Shown: one piece after another, positions 35,350-46,070 of the stretch
Position numbering within the stretch: position 1 is the first letter of the stretch
How the letters are laid out: each line of letters starts with the position of its first letter
Position numbers and translations under genes: made by a program
The notes under the pieces: generated by a model
The model's input: only the letters and a program-made list of their open reading frames with translations
Databases searched by the model: none
What the model was told of the DNA's origin: nothing
Assembly: GCF_003852545.1 (NCBI RefSeq)
Contig: NZ_QAJR01000011.1
Coordinates: 63,014-127,013, forward strand
Direction: 5' to 3'
Length of the DNA stretch: 64,000 nt
Origin: Acidovorax sp. FJL06
Lineage (GTDB): Bacteria; Pseudomonadota; Gammaproteobacteria; Burkholderiales; Burkholderiaceae_C

Positions 35350-35417
35350 ACTATTAAAAATATAGCTTCTAGCGCTTGCTCATCGCGCGCTAGAAGCTAT
35401 CTGGAATCCTATTTTAG
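35350..35417. repeat. Palindromic intergenic repeat, copy F (near-perfect palindrome)
   Basis: This is the best-formed copy: ATAGCTTCTAGCGC, a loop of about nine bases, then GCGCTAGAAGCTAT, flanked by CTATTAAAAAT and CCTATTTTAG. It is upstream of the FKBP gene and downstream of the HxlR-type gene, within the minus-strand run. Confidence 0.85.
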
Positions 35418-35464
35418 CGAAAGCCCCGGGTGTGGCCGGGGGCCAGGGTGCTGGGGCTGGGGGC

Positions 35465-35773
35465 TCAGGCCTTCTTGGCGCGGCCTGCCACCCAGCGGGT
35501 GGCGAAGGCCTGCACGTCCGACAGGCGCTTGAGCAGGTCGGCGCCCGAGGGGGTGACGGTGTAGCCGTCGCTGCCGTGGTCCACAAAGCCGGCTTCACGC
35601 AGCTCTTTGATGCGGGTGTTGAGCGTGTTGGGGGTGATGCCGCCCACGCTGTCCTGCAGCAGGCGGAAGGTCTGGGGGTGGCCGTCCTTCAGCGCCCACA
35701 GCACGCGCAGCGCATAACGGCATTCGAGTTTTTCGAAAAGCTGGTTGATGGAAGCATTTTCTTTGGAGCTCAT
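35465..35773 (-). CDS. HxlR-family transcriptional regulator
   Basis: The product is a 102-residue winged-helix protein: LECRYALRVLWALKDGHPQTF, then LLQDSVGGITPNTLNTRIKE and LREAGFVDHGSDGYTVTPSG. The single Cys in ECRY is at the place of the redox-sensitive Cys of several HxlR members. The recognition helix is GITPNTLNTRIKEL. It is somewhat shorter than average (about 110-120). Its target is unknown; a small inverted repeat at 35873 could be an operator. Confidence 0.85.
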   Translation of the reverse strand: MSSKENASINQLFEKLECRYALRVLWALKDGHPQTFRLLQDSVGGITPNTLNTRIKELREAGFVDHGSDGYTVTPSGADLLKRLSDVQAFATRWVAGRAKKA

Positions 35774-35872
35774 GGACGCTTCTCCTCGCGCAAAGTGTGA
35801 ATTCAGGTTCGGTGCGGGTGGCCGTTGGCCAGGCCCGCTGATGCGCTGAGACTATAGCGCGGAACCCATTTT

Positions 35873-35889
35873 GCTACAAGTTTAGTAGC
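35873..35889. promoter_or_regulatory. Small inverted repeat upstream of HxlR gene
   Basis: GCTAC, seven bases, GTAGC lies about 100 bases before the HxlR start in an AT-rich patch. It could be an autoregulatory operator. The arms are only five bases, so chance is possible. Confidence 0.3.
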
Positions 35890-35978
35890 TCAGAACGCAC
35901 AGCACGCATGCGCTAAGGGCGAAAAATACGATGTTGCGTATCAAACTGTTGCGACAGGGCCACGGTTTGGGGGCTGCG

Positions 35979-36881
35979 TCAGGCACGCCCCAGGCCCGCC
36001 AGATGGCCCACCAGCAACTGGGCGGCGGGCGGGAGCCATTGGGCACTTCGGTAGCAGATGGCGAAGCGCCGCTGGGCCCAGGTATCGCTCAGCGGGACGA
36101 TGCGCACCGGCGCCAGCTGGGCAAAGGGCTGGGCCACTTCGCGCGGCACCACGCTGATGGCGAGGTTGGCACGCACCACCCGCAGGGCCGCGTCAAAGTT
36201 GGACACCAGCACCCGGTGGGCCAGCATTTTCCCCTCCACGGCGGCGGCGCGTGCCAGCAGCACCTGCACCGCGCTCAGGGCGGGCATGCTGACGAATTCA
36301 TGTTCCAGCACATCGGCAAACCGCACGCTCTGCAGTTGGGCCACGGGGTGGGACTGGTGGGCCACCACGGCCAGGTGGTCGCTGCGGTAGGCGCTGGTTT
36401 CCAGGCCGGAGAGGTCGGCCGCGTCCCAGCAGATGCCGATCGAGGCGCTGCCGTCGCGCACACCCTGCACCACGTCGGGGCTCACACGCTCTTCCAGGCT
36501 GATCTGGATGTTGCGGTGCGCCGGGTCTTGCAGAAAGGCGGCCACATCGTCGGCCAGCGACTCGGCCATGACGGACGCGGTGACCAGCATGCGCACATGG
36601 CCGCGCGTGCCGGTGGCATAGGCCGCCATGTCGCGCTCGATCTGGCCCACGCTGGCCAGCATGGTGCGCGCGTGTTCCAGCAGGGTTTCGCCCGCCGGGG
36701 TGGGCACCACGCCCCGGCGCTTGCGCAGCAGCAGCGGTGTGCCCACCGTGTCTTCGAGCTGTGCCAGCCGCTTGCTGATGGCCGAGCCGACGATGGACTC
36801 CTGCTCGGCCACGCGCGCAATGCTGCGCTGCTCGCACACGGCGGCAAACAGCCGCAGGGTTTGCAGGTCCAGGTCGCGCAT
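35979..36881 (-). CDS. LysR-family regulator of the adjacent lyase/CoA-transferase genes
   Basis: The product has 300 residues. The N-terminal HTH (LQTLRLFAAVCEQRSIARVAE then SAISKRLAQLEDTVGTPLLLR) is standard, followed by a linker helix and a two-lobe effector domain (HVRMLVTASVMAESLADDV; ISVVPREVAQPFAQL). It is divergent from the lyase operon across a 122-base gap that carries a suitable palindrome (36913-36933), so it probably activates that operon on sensing its substrate or a pathway intermediate. Confidence 0.9.
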   Translation of the reverse strand: MRDLDLQTLRLFAAVCEQRSIARVAEQESIVGSAISKRLAQLEDTVGTPLLLRKRRGVVPTPAGETLLEHARTMLASVGQIERDMAAYATGTRGHVRMLVTASVMAESLADDVAAFLQDPAHRNIQISLEERVSPDVVQGVRDGSASIGICWDAADLSGLETSAYRSDHLAVVAHQSHPVAQLQSVRFADVLEHEFVSMPALSAVQVLLARAAAVEGKMLAHRVLVSNFDAALRVVRANLAISVVPREVAQPFAQLAPVRIVPLSDTWAQRRFAICYRSAQWLPPAAQLLVGHLAGLGRA

Positions 36882-36912
36882 GGCCTTGCCTCCAGGTGTT
36901 TGGTGTTCCTGT

Positions 36913-36933
36913 TTGGAATCATATGGCTTCCAA
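36913..36933. promoter_or_regulatory. Probable LysR operator
   Basis: TTGGAA, nine bases, TTCCAA is a perfect 6+6 inverted repeat in the gap between the lysR gene and the lyase operon, with the spacing common for LysR recognition sites. Confidence 0.55.
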
Positions 36934-37003
36934 AATGGATTTTCTGATTCTGTTGGGAATTTCTAGAATGGGCCGCAGAACACCACCAGACGGAGACAAC
37001 ACA

Positions 37004-37972
37004 GTGCGCACCCCCTCTACCGCTTCCACCACCCCGGCACGTGCCACCGTCCGCGAAGTGGGCCTGCGCGACGGCCTGCAAAGCATTGCCACCCTGGTGT
37101 CCACCGCGCACAAGATCGACTGGATCAACGCCGCCTACGCCGCTGGCCAGCGCGAGATTGAGGTCGGCTCCTTTGTGCCCGCCCGCCTGCTGCCCCAGCT
37201 GGCCGACACGGCCGAGGTGCTGGCGCATGCCAAAACCCTGCCGGGCCTGGTGGCCTCGGTGCTGGTGCCCAACTTCAAGGGGGCCGAGCGCGCGCTGGAG
37301 TGTGGCGCTGACCTGATGGTGGTGCCCCTGTCTGCCAGCCACGCCCACAGCCTGGCCAATCTGCGCAAGACGCCCGACGAGGTGGTGGCCGAGGTGGCGC
37401 GCATCCGTGCGCTGCGCGACGCCAGCGGCAGCCCCACCGTGATCGAGGGCGGTGTGGGCACGGCCTTTGGCTGCACCCTGCAGGGTGAGGTCGCTGCAAG
37501 TGAAGTCCTGCGCCTGATGGTGGCCCTGTTGGATGCCGGGGCCGACCGCGTGAGCCTGGCCGACACCGTGGGCTATGCCGACCCGGCCGCCGTGGCCCGC
37601 CTGTTTGAAAAAGCGCGGGCCCTGGTCGGGGACCGCCTGTGCTGCGCCCACTTTCACGACACGCGTGGCATGGGCCTGGCCAATGTCTATGCTGCCTGGC
37701 AAACGGGTATCACCCGCTTTGACGCCTGCCTGGCCGGCATCGGCGGCTGCCCGCATGCACCGGGCGCCAGCGGCAACGTCACCACCGAAGACCTGGTGTT
37801 CATGCTGGAGCGCATGGGCGTTGCCACCGGCATCGATGTGACCGCGCTGCTGGCGCTGCGCCAGCGCGTGGCCGGTTGGCTGGCGGGTGAAACCCTGCAC
37901 GGCACGCTGTGGCAGGCGGGGCTGCCGCAGAATGCCGCACCCGCCGCGCTGCGCGAAGCCGCAACGGCCTGA
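37004..37972 (+). CDS. mvaB: Hydroxymethylglutaryl-CoA lyase family enzyme
   Basis: The product is a 322-residue TIM-barrel lyase: REVGLRDGLQSIATLV (metal-binding RD), VPLSASHAHSLANL, DTVGYADPAAVARLF, metal His216/His218 in CAHFHDTRGMG, and the catalytic Cys249 in GIGGCPHAPGASGNVTTED. It would split HMG-CoA, or a related 3-hydroxy-3-methyl acyl-CoA, into acetyl-CoA plus a keto acid. GTG 37004 is chosen because GGAGAC precedes it by eight bases; an in-frame ATG at 36968 would add twelve residues without a site. It is followed by a CoA-transferase and a Bug protein, suggesting a free dicarboxylic acid is imported, activated and cleaved. Confidence 0.88.
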   Translation: MRTPSTASTTPARATVREVGLRDGLQSIATLVSTAHKIDWINAAYAAGQREIEVGSFVPARLLPQLADTAEVLAHAKTLPGLVASVLVPNFKGAERALECGADLMVVPLSASHAHSLANLRKTPDEVVAEVARIRALRDASGSPTVIEGGVGTAFGCTLQGEVAASEVLRLMVALLDAGADRVSLADTVGYADPAAVARLFEKARALVGDRLCCAHFHDTRGMGLANVYAAWQTGITRFDACLAGIGGCPHAPGASGNVTTEDLVFMLERMGVATGIDVTALLALRQRVAGWLAGETLHGTLWQAGLPQNAAPAALREAATA

Positions 37973-37995
37973 ACTCTTTTCTGAACGCTTAGAAC

Positions 37996-39210
37996 ATGCA
38001 CGACACACCCGCCACTCCCTCGTCCCCCCGCCTGCCGCTCGAAGGCCTGCGCGTGGTGGAGTTCACCCACATGGTCATGGGCCCCACCTGCGGCATGGTG
38101 CTGGCCGACCTGGGGGCCGAGGTCATCAAGGTCGAGCCGGTGGACGGCGACCGCACGCGCCACCTGCTGGGCGCGGGCGCGGGTTTCTTCCCCATGTTCA
38201 ACCGCAACAAAAAAAGCATTGCGCTCGACCTGCGCAGCCCCGAGGGCCTGGCGGCGGCGCGCAAGCTCGCGGCCTCGGCCGATGTGGTGGCGCAGAACTT
38301 CAAGCCCGGCGTGATGACCAAATACGGCCTGGACTACGCGGCGCTGAGCCAGCTCAACCCGCGCCTCATCTACGTGAACCACACGGGCTTCCTGCCCGGC
38401 CCGTACGAGCACCGCACGGCGCTCGACGAGGTGGTGCAGATGATGGGCGGCCTGGCCTACATGACCGGCCGCCCCGGCGACCCGCTGCGCGCAGGCAGCA
38501 GCGTGAACGACATCATGGGCGGCATGTTCGGCGCGATTGGTGCCATGGCGGCGCTGATGCAGCGCGGCATCACCGGGCGCGGGCAGGAGGTGGACTCGGC
38601 CCTGTTCGAGAACAACGTCTTCCTGGTCGGACAGCACATGATGCAGTACGCCGTCACCGGCCAACCCGCCGCTCCCATGCCCGACCGCATTTCGTCCTGG
38701 GCCGTGTACGACGTGTTCAGCGTGAAGGACGGCGGGCAGATCTTTTTGGCCGCCGTGAGCGATGCGCAGTGGCAGACCTTCTGCGACGCCATGGGCTATG
38801 CCGACCTGAAGGCCGACACCGGCCTGGCCACCAACAACGACCGCGTGCGCGCCCGCCCCACACTGATGCCGGTGCTGCGCGAGCGGCTGGCGCAGCACTC
38901 GGCCGATGCCCTGGCCACGATCTTCGAGCGCCACGGCCTGCCGTTTGCGCCCATCCGCCGGCCCGAAGAGCTGTTTGACGACCCGCACCTGCAAGCCACC
39001 GGTGGCCTGGCCGACATCACGCTGCCCGACGGCGAGCGTGCAGGCCAGGCGGCGCAGATCACGCTCATGCCCCTGCGCATGGCGGGCCAGCGCCTGGACG
39101 TGCGCTGCGACCCGCCCCGCCTGGGCCAGCACACGGCCGAGCTGCTGCAGGGCCTGGGCTACACGGCCGATGAGGTGGCGGCCTTGCATGCTGCCGGGGC
39201 CATCGCCTGA
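37996..39210 (+). CDS. CaiB/BaiF (class III) CoA-transferase
   Basis: The product has 404 residues. Family marks are LEGLRVVEFTHMVMGPTCGMVLADLGAEVIKVE (split), FFPMFNRNKKSIALDL, and the catalytic Asp144 in HRTALDEVVQMMGG. It transfers CoA, usually from succinyl-CoA, onto a carboxylic acid. It lies 23 bases after the lyase, so the two would act in sequence on one substrate, for example 3-hydroxy-3-methylglutarate or a similar branched dicarboxylate. That substrate is inference. Confidence 0.9.
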   Translation: MHDTPATPSSPRLPLEGLRVVEFTHMVMGPTCGMVLADLGAEVIKVEPVDGDRTRHLLGAGAGFFPMFNRNKKSIALDLRSPEGLAAARKLAASADVVAQNFKPGVMTKYGLDYAALSQLNPRLIYVNHTGFLPGPYEHRTALDEVVQMMGGLAYMTGRPGDPLRAGSSVNDIMGGMFGAIGAMAALMQRGITGRGQEVDSALFENNVFLVGQHMMQYAVTGQPAAPMPDRISSWAVYDVFSVKDGGQIFLAAVSDAQWQTFCDAMGYADLKADTGLATNNDRVRARPTLMPVLRERLAQHSADALATIFERHGLPFAPIRRPEELFDDPHLQATGGLADITLPDGERAGQAAQITLMPLRMAGQRLDVRCDPPRLGQHTAELLQGLGYTADEVAALHAAGAIA

Positions 39211-39300
39211 TCCTTCTGATTCCTATTTGACGACCGGGGGCACACCACGCGGCGCAGACCGCAGGCCCCTGGAATCCCTGCCAACGACCGGAGACAAACC

Positions 39301-40338
39301 ATGCCCAAGTCCGCCCCCGCCATTGCCTTGCCCCCTGCCGGGATCGCCGCCAGCGGCCTCTTCACGCGCCGCCGGGCCCTCGCCACCGGCGCCGCTGCAT
39401 TGGGCGCTGCCGCCTGGGGCTTGCCGCGCGCGGCCCGTGCCCAGGGGGATGGCAAACCGTTGCGCGTGATCCTGCCGCTGTCGGCAGGGTCGGGAGCCGA
39501 TGGCGCCATGCGTGCCATCAGCACCAGCCTGGCCAAGGCGCTGGGCCAGCCGGTGTTCATTGAGAACCTGCCGGGTGCGGGCGGCATCACGGGCACCACG
39601 CAGATCGTGCGCTCACCCAAGGATGGCTCGGTGATTGGCGTGGTGTCCAACAACCACGTGGTCAACCCCAGCGTGTACAAGAACATCCCGTTCGACTCGC
39701 TCGCTGACATTGCGCCCATCACCATCCTGGGCGCCACGCCCTTCGTGCTGGTGGCACACCCCGCGTTGCCTGCCAAGACGGTGCAGGAGCTGATCGCGCT
39801 CGCCAAGGCCAAGCCGGGCGTGCTCAACTACGGCTCCTCGGGCAACGGCACCATCCTGCACCTGGGCGCGGCCATGTTTGTGGACCAGGCCAAGCTCGAC
39901 ATCAAGCACATCCCCTACCGGGGCATGGGCCCACTCATGAACGACATTCTGGGCGGCCAGGTGCAGCTGGGTGTGGTGGCGGTGGCTCCGGCTGCCGCGC
40001 ATATCAAGTCGGGCACGCTGCGCGCTTTGGGCGTGACCTCGGCCAACCGTGTGGCTGCGCTGCCCGGCGTGCCCACCATTGCCGAGCAGGGTTTGCCGGG
40101 CTTCGAGCTGGATGGCTGGATTGCGCCCGTGGCACCTGCGGGTGTACCCAAGGCCGAACTGGCCCGCCTGTACAACGGCTTCAAAGCCGCCATGGACATG
40201 CCCGAAGCACGCGATGCGCTGATTGCCCAGGGCTACGAGATCCGGCTCACGCCCCCCGAGCCCGCCGCCGCGTTCTTCCGCAGCGAAGCCGCGCGCATGG
40301 CGCAGGTGGTGAAAAACGCCAACGTGAAGATCGACTGA
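39301..40338 (+). CDS. Bug/TctC-family solute-binding protein, Tat-like signal
   Basis: The product has 345 residues. The head has twin arginines (FTRRRALATGAAALGAAAWGL) and cleavage near ARAQ, so Tat export is possible. The mature part is a Bug protein: VILPLSAGSGADGAMRAI, ENLPGAGGITGTTQIVRSP, NYGSSGNGTILHLGAAMF, HIPYRGMGPLMNDILGGQVQLG. It binds a carboxylate in the periplasm. It is 90 bases after the CoA-transferase and in the same operon. No TctA/TctB membrane subunits are nearby, which is common for Bug genes. Confidence 0.9.
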   Translation: MPKSAPAIALPPAGIAASGLFTRRRALATGAAALGAAAWGLPRAARAQGDGKPLRVILPLSAGSGADGAMRAISTSLAKALGQPVFIENLPGAGGITGTTQIVRSPKDGSVIGVVSNNHVVNPSVYKNIPFDSLADIAPITILGATPFVLVAHPALPAKTVQELIALAKAKPGVLNYGSSGNGTILHLGAAMFVDQAKLDIKHIPYRGMGPLMNDILGGQVQLGVVAVAPAAAHIKSGTLRALGVTSANRVAALPGVPTIAEQGLPGFELDGWIAPVAPAGVPKAELARLYNGFKAAMDMPEARDALIAQGYEIRLTPPEPAAAFFRSEAARMAQVVKNANVKID

Positions 40339-40406
40339 CGGCCCGCTGGTCTGCTGCGCTCCGCCACCGGCCAGCGAGGCTTATGGCGAGGGGGGCGGGT
40401 ATCTGG

Positions 40407-40461
40407 GTTTTATTGGCTGCTAGGGCTTGATGGATAAGCGCTAGCAGCTATTGTTTTAGTA
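40407..40461 (-). repeat. Palindromic intergenic repeat, copy G
   Basis: GGCTGCTAGGGCTTGATGG followed by ATAAGCGCTAGCAGCTA gives a stem of about 14 pairs with one mismatch, flanked by GTTTTATT and TTGTTTTAG. It lies between the convergent Bug and chemoreceptor genes. Confidence 0.8.
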
Positions 40462-40470
40462 GTGCGCACT

Positions 40471-42051
40471 TCAGGCGCGCGGCGCCGGCAGGGCGTGGTG
40501 CGCTGGGGGGCTCAGGCGGAACACCGCCACGGCATCCACCATCTGGCGGGCCTGGCTGCTCAGGCTGCCGGCGGCGGCGGCACTCTCCTCGACCAGCGCG
40601 GCGTTTTGCTGCGTCACATCGTCCATGCGCACGATGGCCTGCGTCACGCGCTGCATGTCCGAAGTCTGCGCGGCGCTGGCCTGGCTGATGTCTTCCATGA
40701 GGGCACTCACCCCGCGGATGGACGCCACGACCTCGGCCATGGTGGTGCCGGCATCGCGCGCCAGGTCCGAGCCCGCCTGCACGCGCTCCACGCTGGTCTG
40801 GATCAGTGCCTTGATCTCGCGGGCCGCCCCGGCGCTGCGCGTGGCGAGATTGCGCACCTCGCTGGCCACCACGGCAAAGCCCCGACCCTGTTCGCCCGCG
40901 CGCGCGGCTTCCACGGCGGCGTTGAGCGCGAGGATGTTGGTCTGGAACGCAATGCCGTCGATCACGCCAATGATGTCGGCGATGCGGCGCGAACTCTCCT
41001 GGATGCCCTGCACCACCTCCACCATCTGCGTCACCACATCGCCGCCGCGTTGCGCCACGGTGGCGCCGCTTTTGGCCAGTTCGTTAGCGCGCTGCGCGTT
41101 CGAGGCGTTCTGCTGCACGGTGGCCTGCAGTTGCTGCATGGACGAGGCGGTTTCGTCCAGCGACGAGGCCTGCTCTTCGGTGCGCAGGCTCAGGTCGGCA
41201 TTGCCCTGCGCAATTTCGGCGCTGGCGCTGGCCACGCCCTCGGCGTTGCTGCGCACGCCCGCCACCACGGTCTCCAGGTTGTCCTGCATGGCGCGCAGGG
41301 CTTCGAGCAGGCGGGCCGGTTCATCGCGGCCCTCGACACGGATGCTGGTGGTGAGGTCGCCCGCCGCCACCTTGTGGGCCAGCGACACCGCCACGCCCAG
41401 CGGGCGCACCACCGAGCGTGTGAGCAGCCAGCCCGCGCAGGCCCCCAGGGCGGTCACCAGGGCCAGCGCCACCAGGCTGCTGGCCAGCGCCCGGTGCGCA
41501 TCCTGCGCGGCCTGCTGGGCAATGGCGGCACTGCTGGCGGCGACCTGCTGGCTGAGTTCGGTGAGCAGCCTGGCGGGGCCCAGGTCGATGTCGGCCACGT
41601 CGGCATCGCCGGCCGACGGCACGAACCCGAGCGACTGGAACACCTCGAAGCCCTTGCGGTAGCCCTGCGCCATCTGCGCGTGCGCCTGGGTGAACTTCTG
41701 CAGGGCTGCCTTTTCCTGGGCGTCCGCGAGGGTGGGCTCCAGCGCCTTGGCGGCCTCGGCCACGCGCTTTTCGCTGGCCTGGAACGCGGCCCAGTGCAGT
41801 TCGCGCTTGCGCGAGTCCTCGCCGCGCAGCAGGGTGTTCTTCCACTCCAGCACCTGGGTCTTGAACTCGCTTTCCATGCGGCTCACAGCGCGCTCCTGGG
41901 CCACCCGCCCGAGCACCGTGGTGTCGTAGGTGTCCAGCGTGCGGTACAGGGCCGCGATGCCAAACAGGGCCGCCCCCAGCAGCAGCGCCAGCACCAGGCC
42001 CAGCGCGGCGGCCATGCGTGCGCCGATGGAGTGGTTGGACATTTTCATCAT
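40471..42051 (-). CDS. Methyl-accepting chemotaxis protein
   Basis: The product has 526 residues: TM1 ([23 protein letters not shown]), a periplasmic four-helix-bundle-like region (to about 210), TM2, HAMP ([22 protein letters not shown]), and a signalling domain with [20 protein letters not shown] and [20 protein letters not shown]. The C-terminus is Ala/Pro-rich without a CheR/B docking pentapeptide. Start 42051 is supported by GGAG six bases before. It begins 50 bases after a Bug binding-protein gene on the same strand, so the receptor may read ligand-bound Bug protein. Confidence 0.93.
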   Translation of the reverse strand: MMKMSNHSIGARMAAALGLVLALLLGAALFGIAALYRTLDTYDTTVLGRVAQERAVSRMESEFKTQVLEWKNTLLRGEDSRKRELHWAAFQASEKRVAEAAKALEPTLADAQEKAALQKFTQAHAQMAQGYRKGFEVFQSLGFVPSAGDADVADIDLGPARLLTELSQQVAASSAAIAQQAAQDAHRALASSLVALALVTALGACAGWLLTRSVVRPLGVAVSLAHKVAAGDLTTSIRVEGRDEPARLLEALRAMQDNLETVVAGVRSNAEGVASASAEIAQGNADLSLRTEEQASSLDETASSMQQLQATVQQNASNAQRANELAKSGATVAQRGGDVVTQMVEVVQGIQESSRRIADIIGVIDGIAFQTNILALNAAVEAARAGEQGRGFAVVASEVRNLATRSAGAAREIKALIQTSVERVQAGSDLARDAGTTMAEVVASIRGVSALMEDISQASAAQTSDMQRVTQAIVRMDDVTQQNAALVEESAAAAGSLSSQARQMVDAVAVFRLSPPAHHALPAPRA

Positions 42052-42101
42052 CAGAGACTCCAAAGGTTCTGCAGCTGGCCCCCGGGGCCTTCGCGGTGGG
42101 A

Positions 42102-43124
42102 TCAGGCCTTCAGTTTCAGCAGGTACACCATCACCCGGGCGGTGGTGAGGTCCAGCTCCATGAATTCGGCCAAATCCTTGCCGGTCAGCCAGGAGGGCTC
42201 CCACCGGTTCTGCTTGAGCGTGCGCGACCAGGACTCGTGTTGGGTGGCGGCCTCGATGGCGGCCAGCATTTCCGCCATGCGCGCCGGGGCCACCCCCTTG
42301 CCCGTGAACACGCCGCGCCAGTTGGCCATGGCGGCATCCAGCCCCTGTTCACGGAAGGACGGCAGGCCAAAGGCGCTGCGGCGGGACGAGACGCCGATGG
42401 CCCGCAGCTTGCCCGCCGCAATGGCATCGCTGAACTCGCTGTAGCCCGACAGGCCCATGGCCGCGCTGCCGGACATCACGGCCTCGACCACATCGGCCCC
42501 GCCGGGGAACGGCTTGTAGACCAGGCCTTCCGGGTTGGCCTTGGCGGCACGTGCCAGCACGCCCGCAAAGATGTGGTCCACCCCACCCGCCGAGCCGCCG
42601 GCCACGGGCACGGCCTTGAGGTCTGCGCGCAGGGCCTCGGCCAGGTCTTTGGTGGTCTTGATGGGCGACTTGGCCGCCACGGCCGCCACCAGGTAGTCGC
42701 TGGTGAGGCGGGCGATGGGCTGGATCTGCGTCATGTCCACCGCAGGTTTTTGCAGCGCCACGGCGCCCACCATCACCATGCCGCCCATGAGCAGGGTGTT
42801 GGCATCGTTGCCGTATTTTTCAGCGTACTTGGCCAGCCCGATGGTGCCGCCCTTGCCGCCGATGTTTTCGTACTCCACCTGCTCGGCGGCCCCCACGGCG
42901 GTCAGCGCCGCGCCCAGGGCCCGGCCGGTCTGGTCCCAGCCACCCCCGGGGTTGGCGGGGATCACGATGCGCAGCGTGGCGGCCAGCTTGGGGGCCTTGG
43001 CGGGCACATTGCGCGCGGCGGCCTGGGCCCAGGCGGAGGTGGCCCATGGGGCGCCGAGCGCACCGATGGCGCCCGTGGCGGTGGCCCGGGCAAGGATCTG
43101 GCGGCGATTGAAAGAGGTCGTCAT
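42102..43124 (-). CDS. TctC/Bug solute-binding protein co-directional with chemoreceptor
   Basis: The product has 340 residues. A Tat-like signal ([20 protein letters not shown], cut near AWAQ) precedes the mature TctC-type protein with [59 protein letters not shown] and [20 protein letters not shown]. The GGGWDQTGR pattern is nearer citrate/tricarboxylate binders than the other Bug protein here. No TctAB genes are present. The next gene, 50 bases on, is a chemoreceptor, which suggests a sensing rather than only a transport role. Confidence 0.9.
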   Translation of the reverse strand: MTTSFNRRQILARATATGAIGALGAPWATSAWAQAAARNVPAKAPKLAATLRIVIPANPGGGWDQTGRALGAALTAVGAAEQVEYENIGGKGGTIGLAKYAEKYGNDANTLLMGGMVMVGAVALQKPAVDMTQIQPIARLTSDYLVAAVAAKSPIKTTKDLAEALRADLKAVPVAGGSAGGVDHIFAGVLARAAKANPEGLVYKPFPGGADVVEAVMSGSAAMGLSGYSEFSDAIAAGKLRAIGVSSRRSAFGLPSFREQGLDAAMANWRGVFTGKGVAPARMAEMLAAIEAATQHESWSRTLKQNRWEPSWLTGKDLAEFMELDLTTARVMVYLLKLKA

Positions 43125-43431
43125 ACGGTCTTGGGGAAGAAGGGGCAGATCGTTGGGGCGGCCTGCGTGGGGGCAGAAAAGGGGAGGGGTTCTCCCCCGG
43201 CGGGGCCTGGGGCAGGTCTTGCAAGGAAGATTGCCGAACTGCATGGCAGGTTCTTGGTGCGGCAATGGTCACCACCCAAGCTGTCAGTCTGCTGTCAATG
43301 GCATCGGGGTAAACGTGGAGGCATGGGGCCTGCGTTTGCCTCAAAAACAAAACGCCCTGCGCCGCAGGTGCGGGGCAGGGCGTCAGGGCGGGGCCGACCG
43401 CCGTGCGGTCGGCGGGTGCCGTGGTGCTGGC
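43125..43431. other. 307-nt intergenic stretch upstream of Bug gene and downstream of rpoD
   Basis: It holds the rpoD terminator (43343-43383) and, nearer 43125, presumed promoter sequence for the Bug-chemoreceptor pair. I see no gene and no clear operator in it. Confidence 0.5.
43343..43383 (-). terminator. Terminator of rpoD
   Basis: On the minus strand ACGCCCTGCC pairs with GGGCAGGGCGT-type sequence (arms at 43352-43360 and 43375-43383), then TTTTGTTTTTG follows. It is about 50 bases after the rpoD stop. Confidence 0.8.
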
Positions 43432-45807
<2,376 letters not shown>

Positions 45808-46049
45808 GGAACAACCTCAGAATCAAAAACGGACACACAAAGAAATCGCAAGCGCCACAGATCCCGGCGCGGGTGGCAGCGCGAAGCTGAACGGTCTTCG
45901 CGCTTCGAGGGGAGGCCCTCAGCGGCAAGATGTCTGGGCGATCATTTGGTGTGCAGTCCTTGCGATAAGTGGGCCCATCAGCGCATAGGTGCGCGTTTGT
46001 CACGGTGGCCCGGCTCGGAGGTGCTGCTGTCGCTCTTGCCTAACCCTAC

Positions 46050-46058
46050 ATTATACCA
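46050..46058 (-). promoter_or_regulatory. Extended -10 promoter candidate for rpoD
   Basis: On the minus strand TGGTATAAT is a perfect -10 hexamer with the TGn extension. The nearest -35-like TTGAAA is only 13 bases away, so the extended -10 may compensate. Transcription from here would give a leader of about 235 bases before the rpoD ATG. It lies just after the dnaG stop. Confidence 0.5.
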
Positions 46059-46070
46059 TTTGACGCGATT

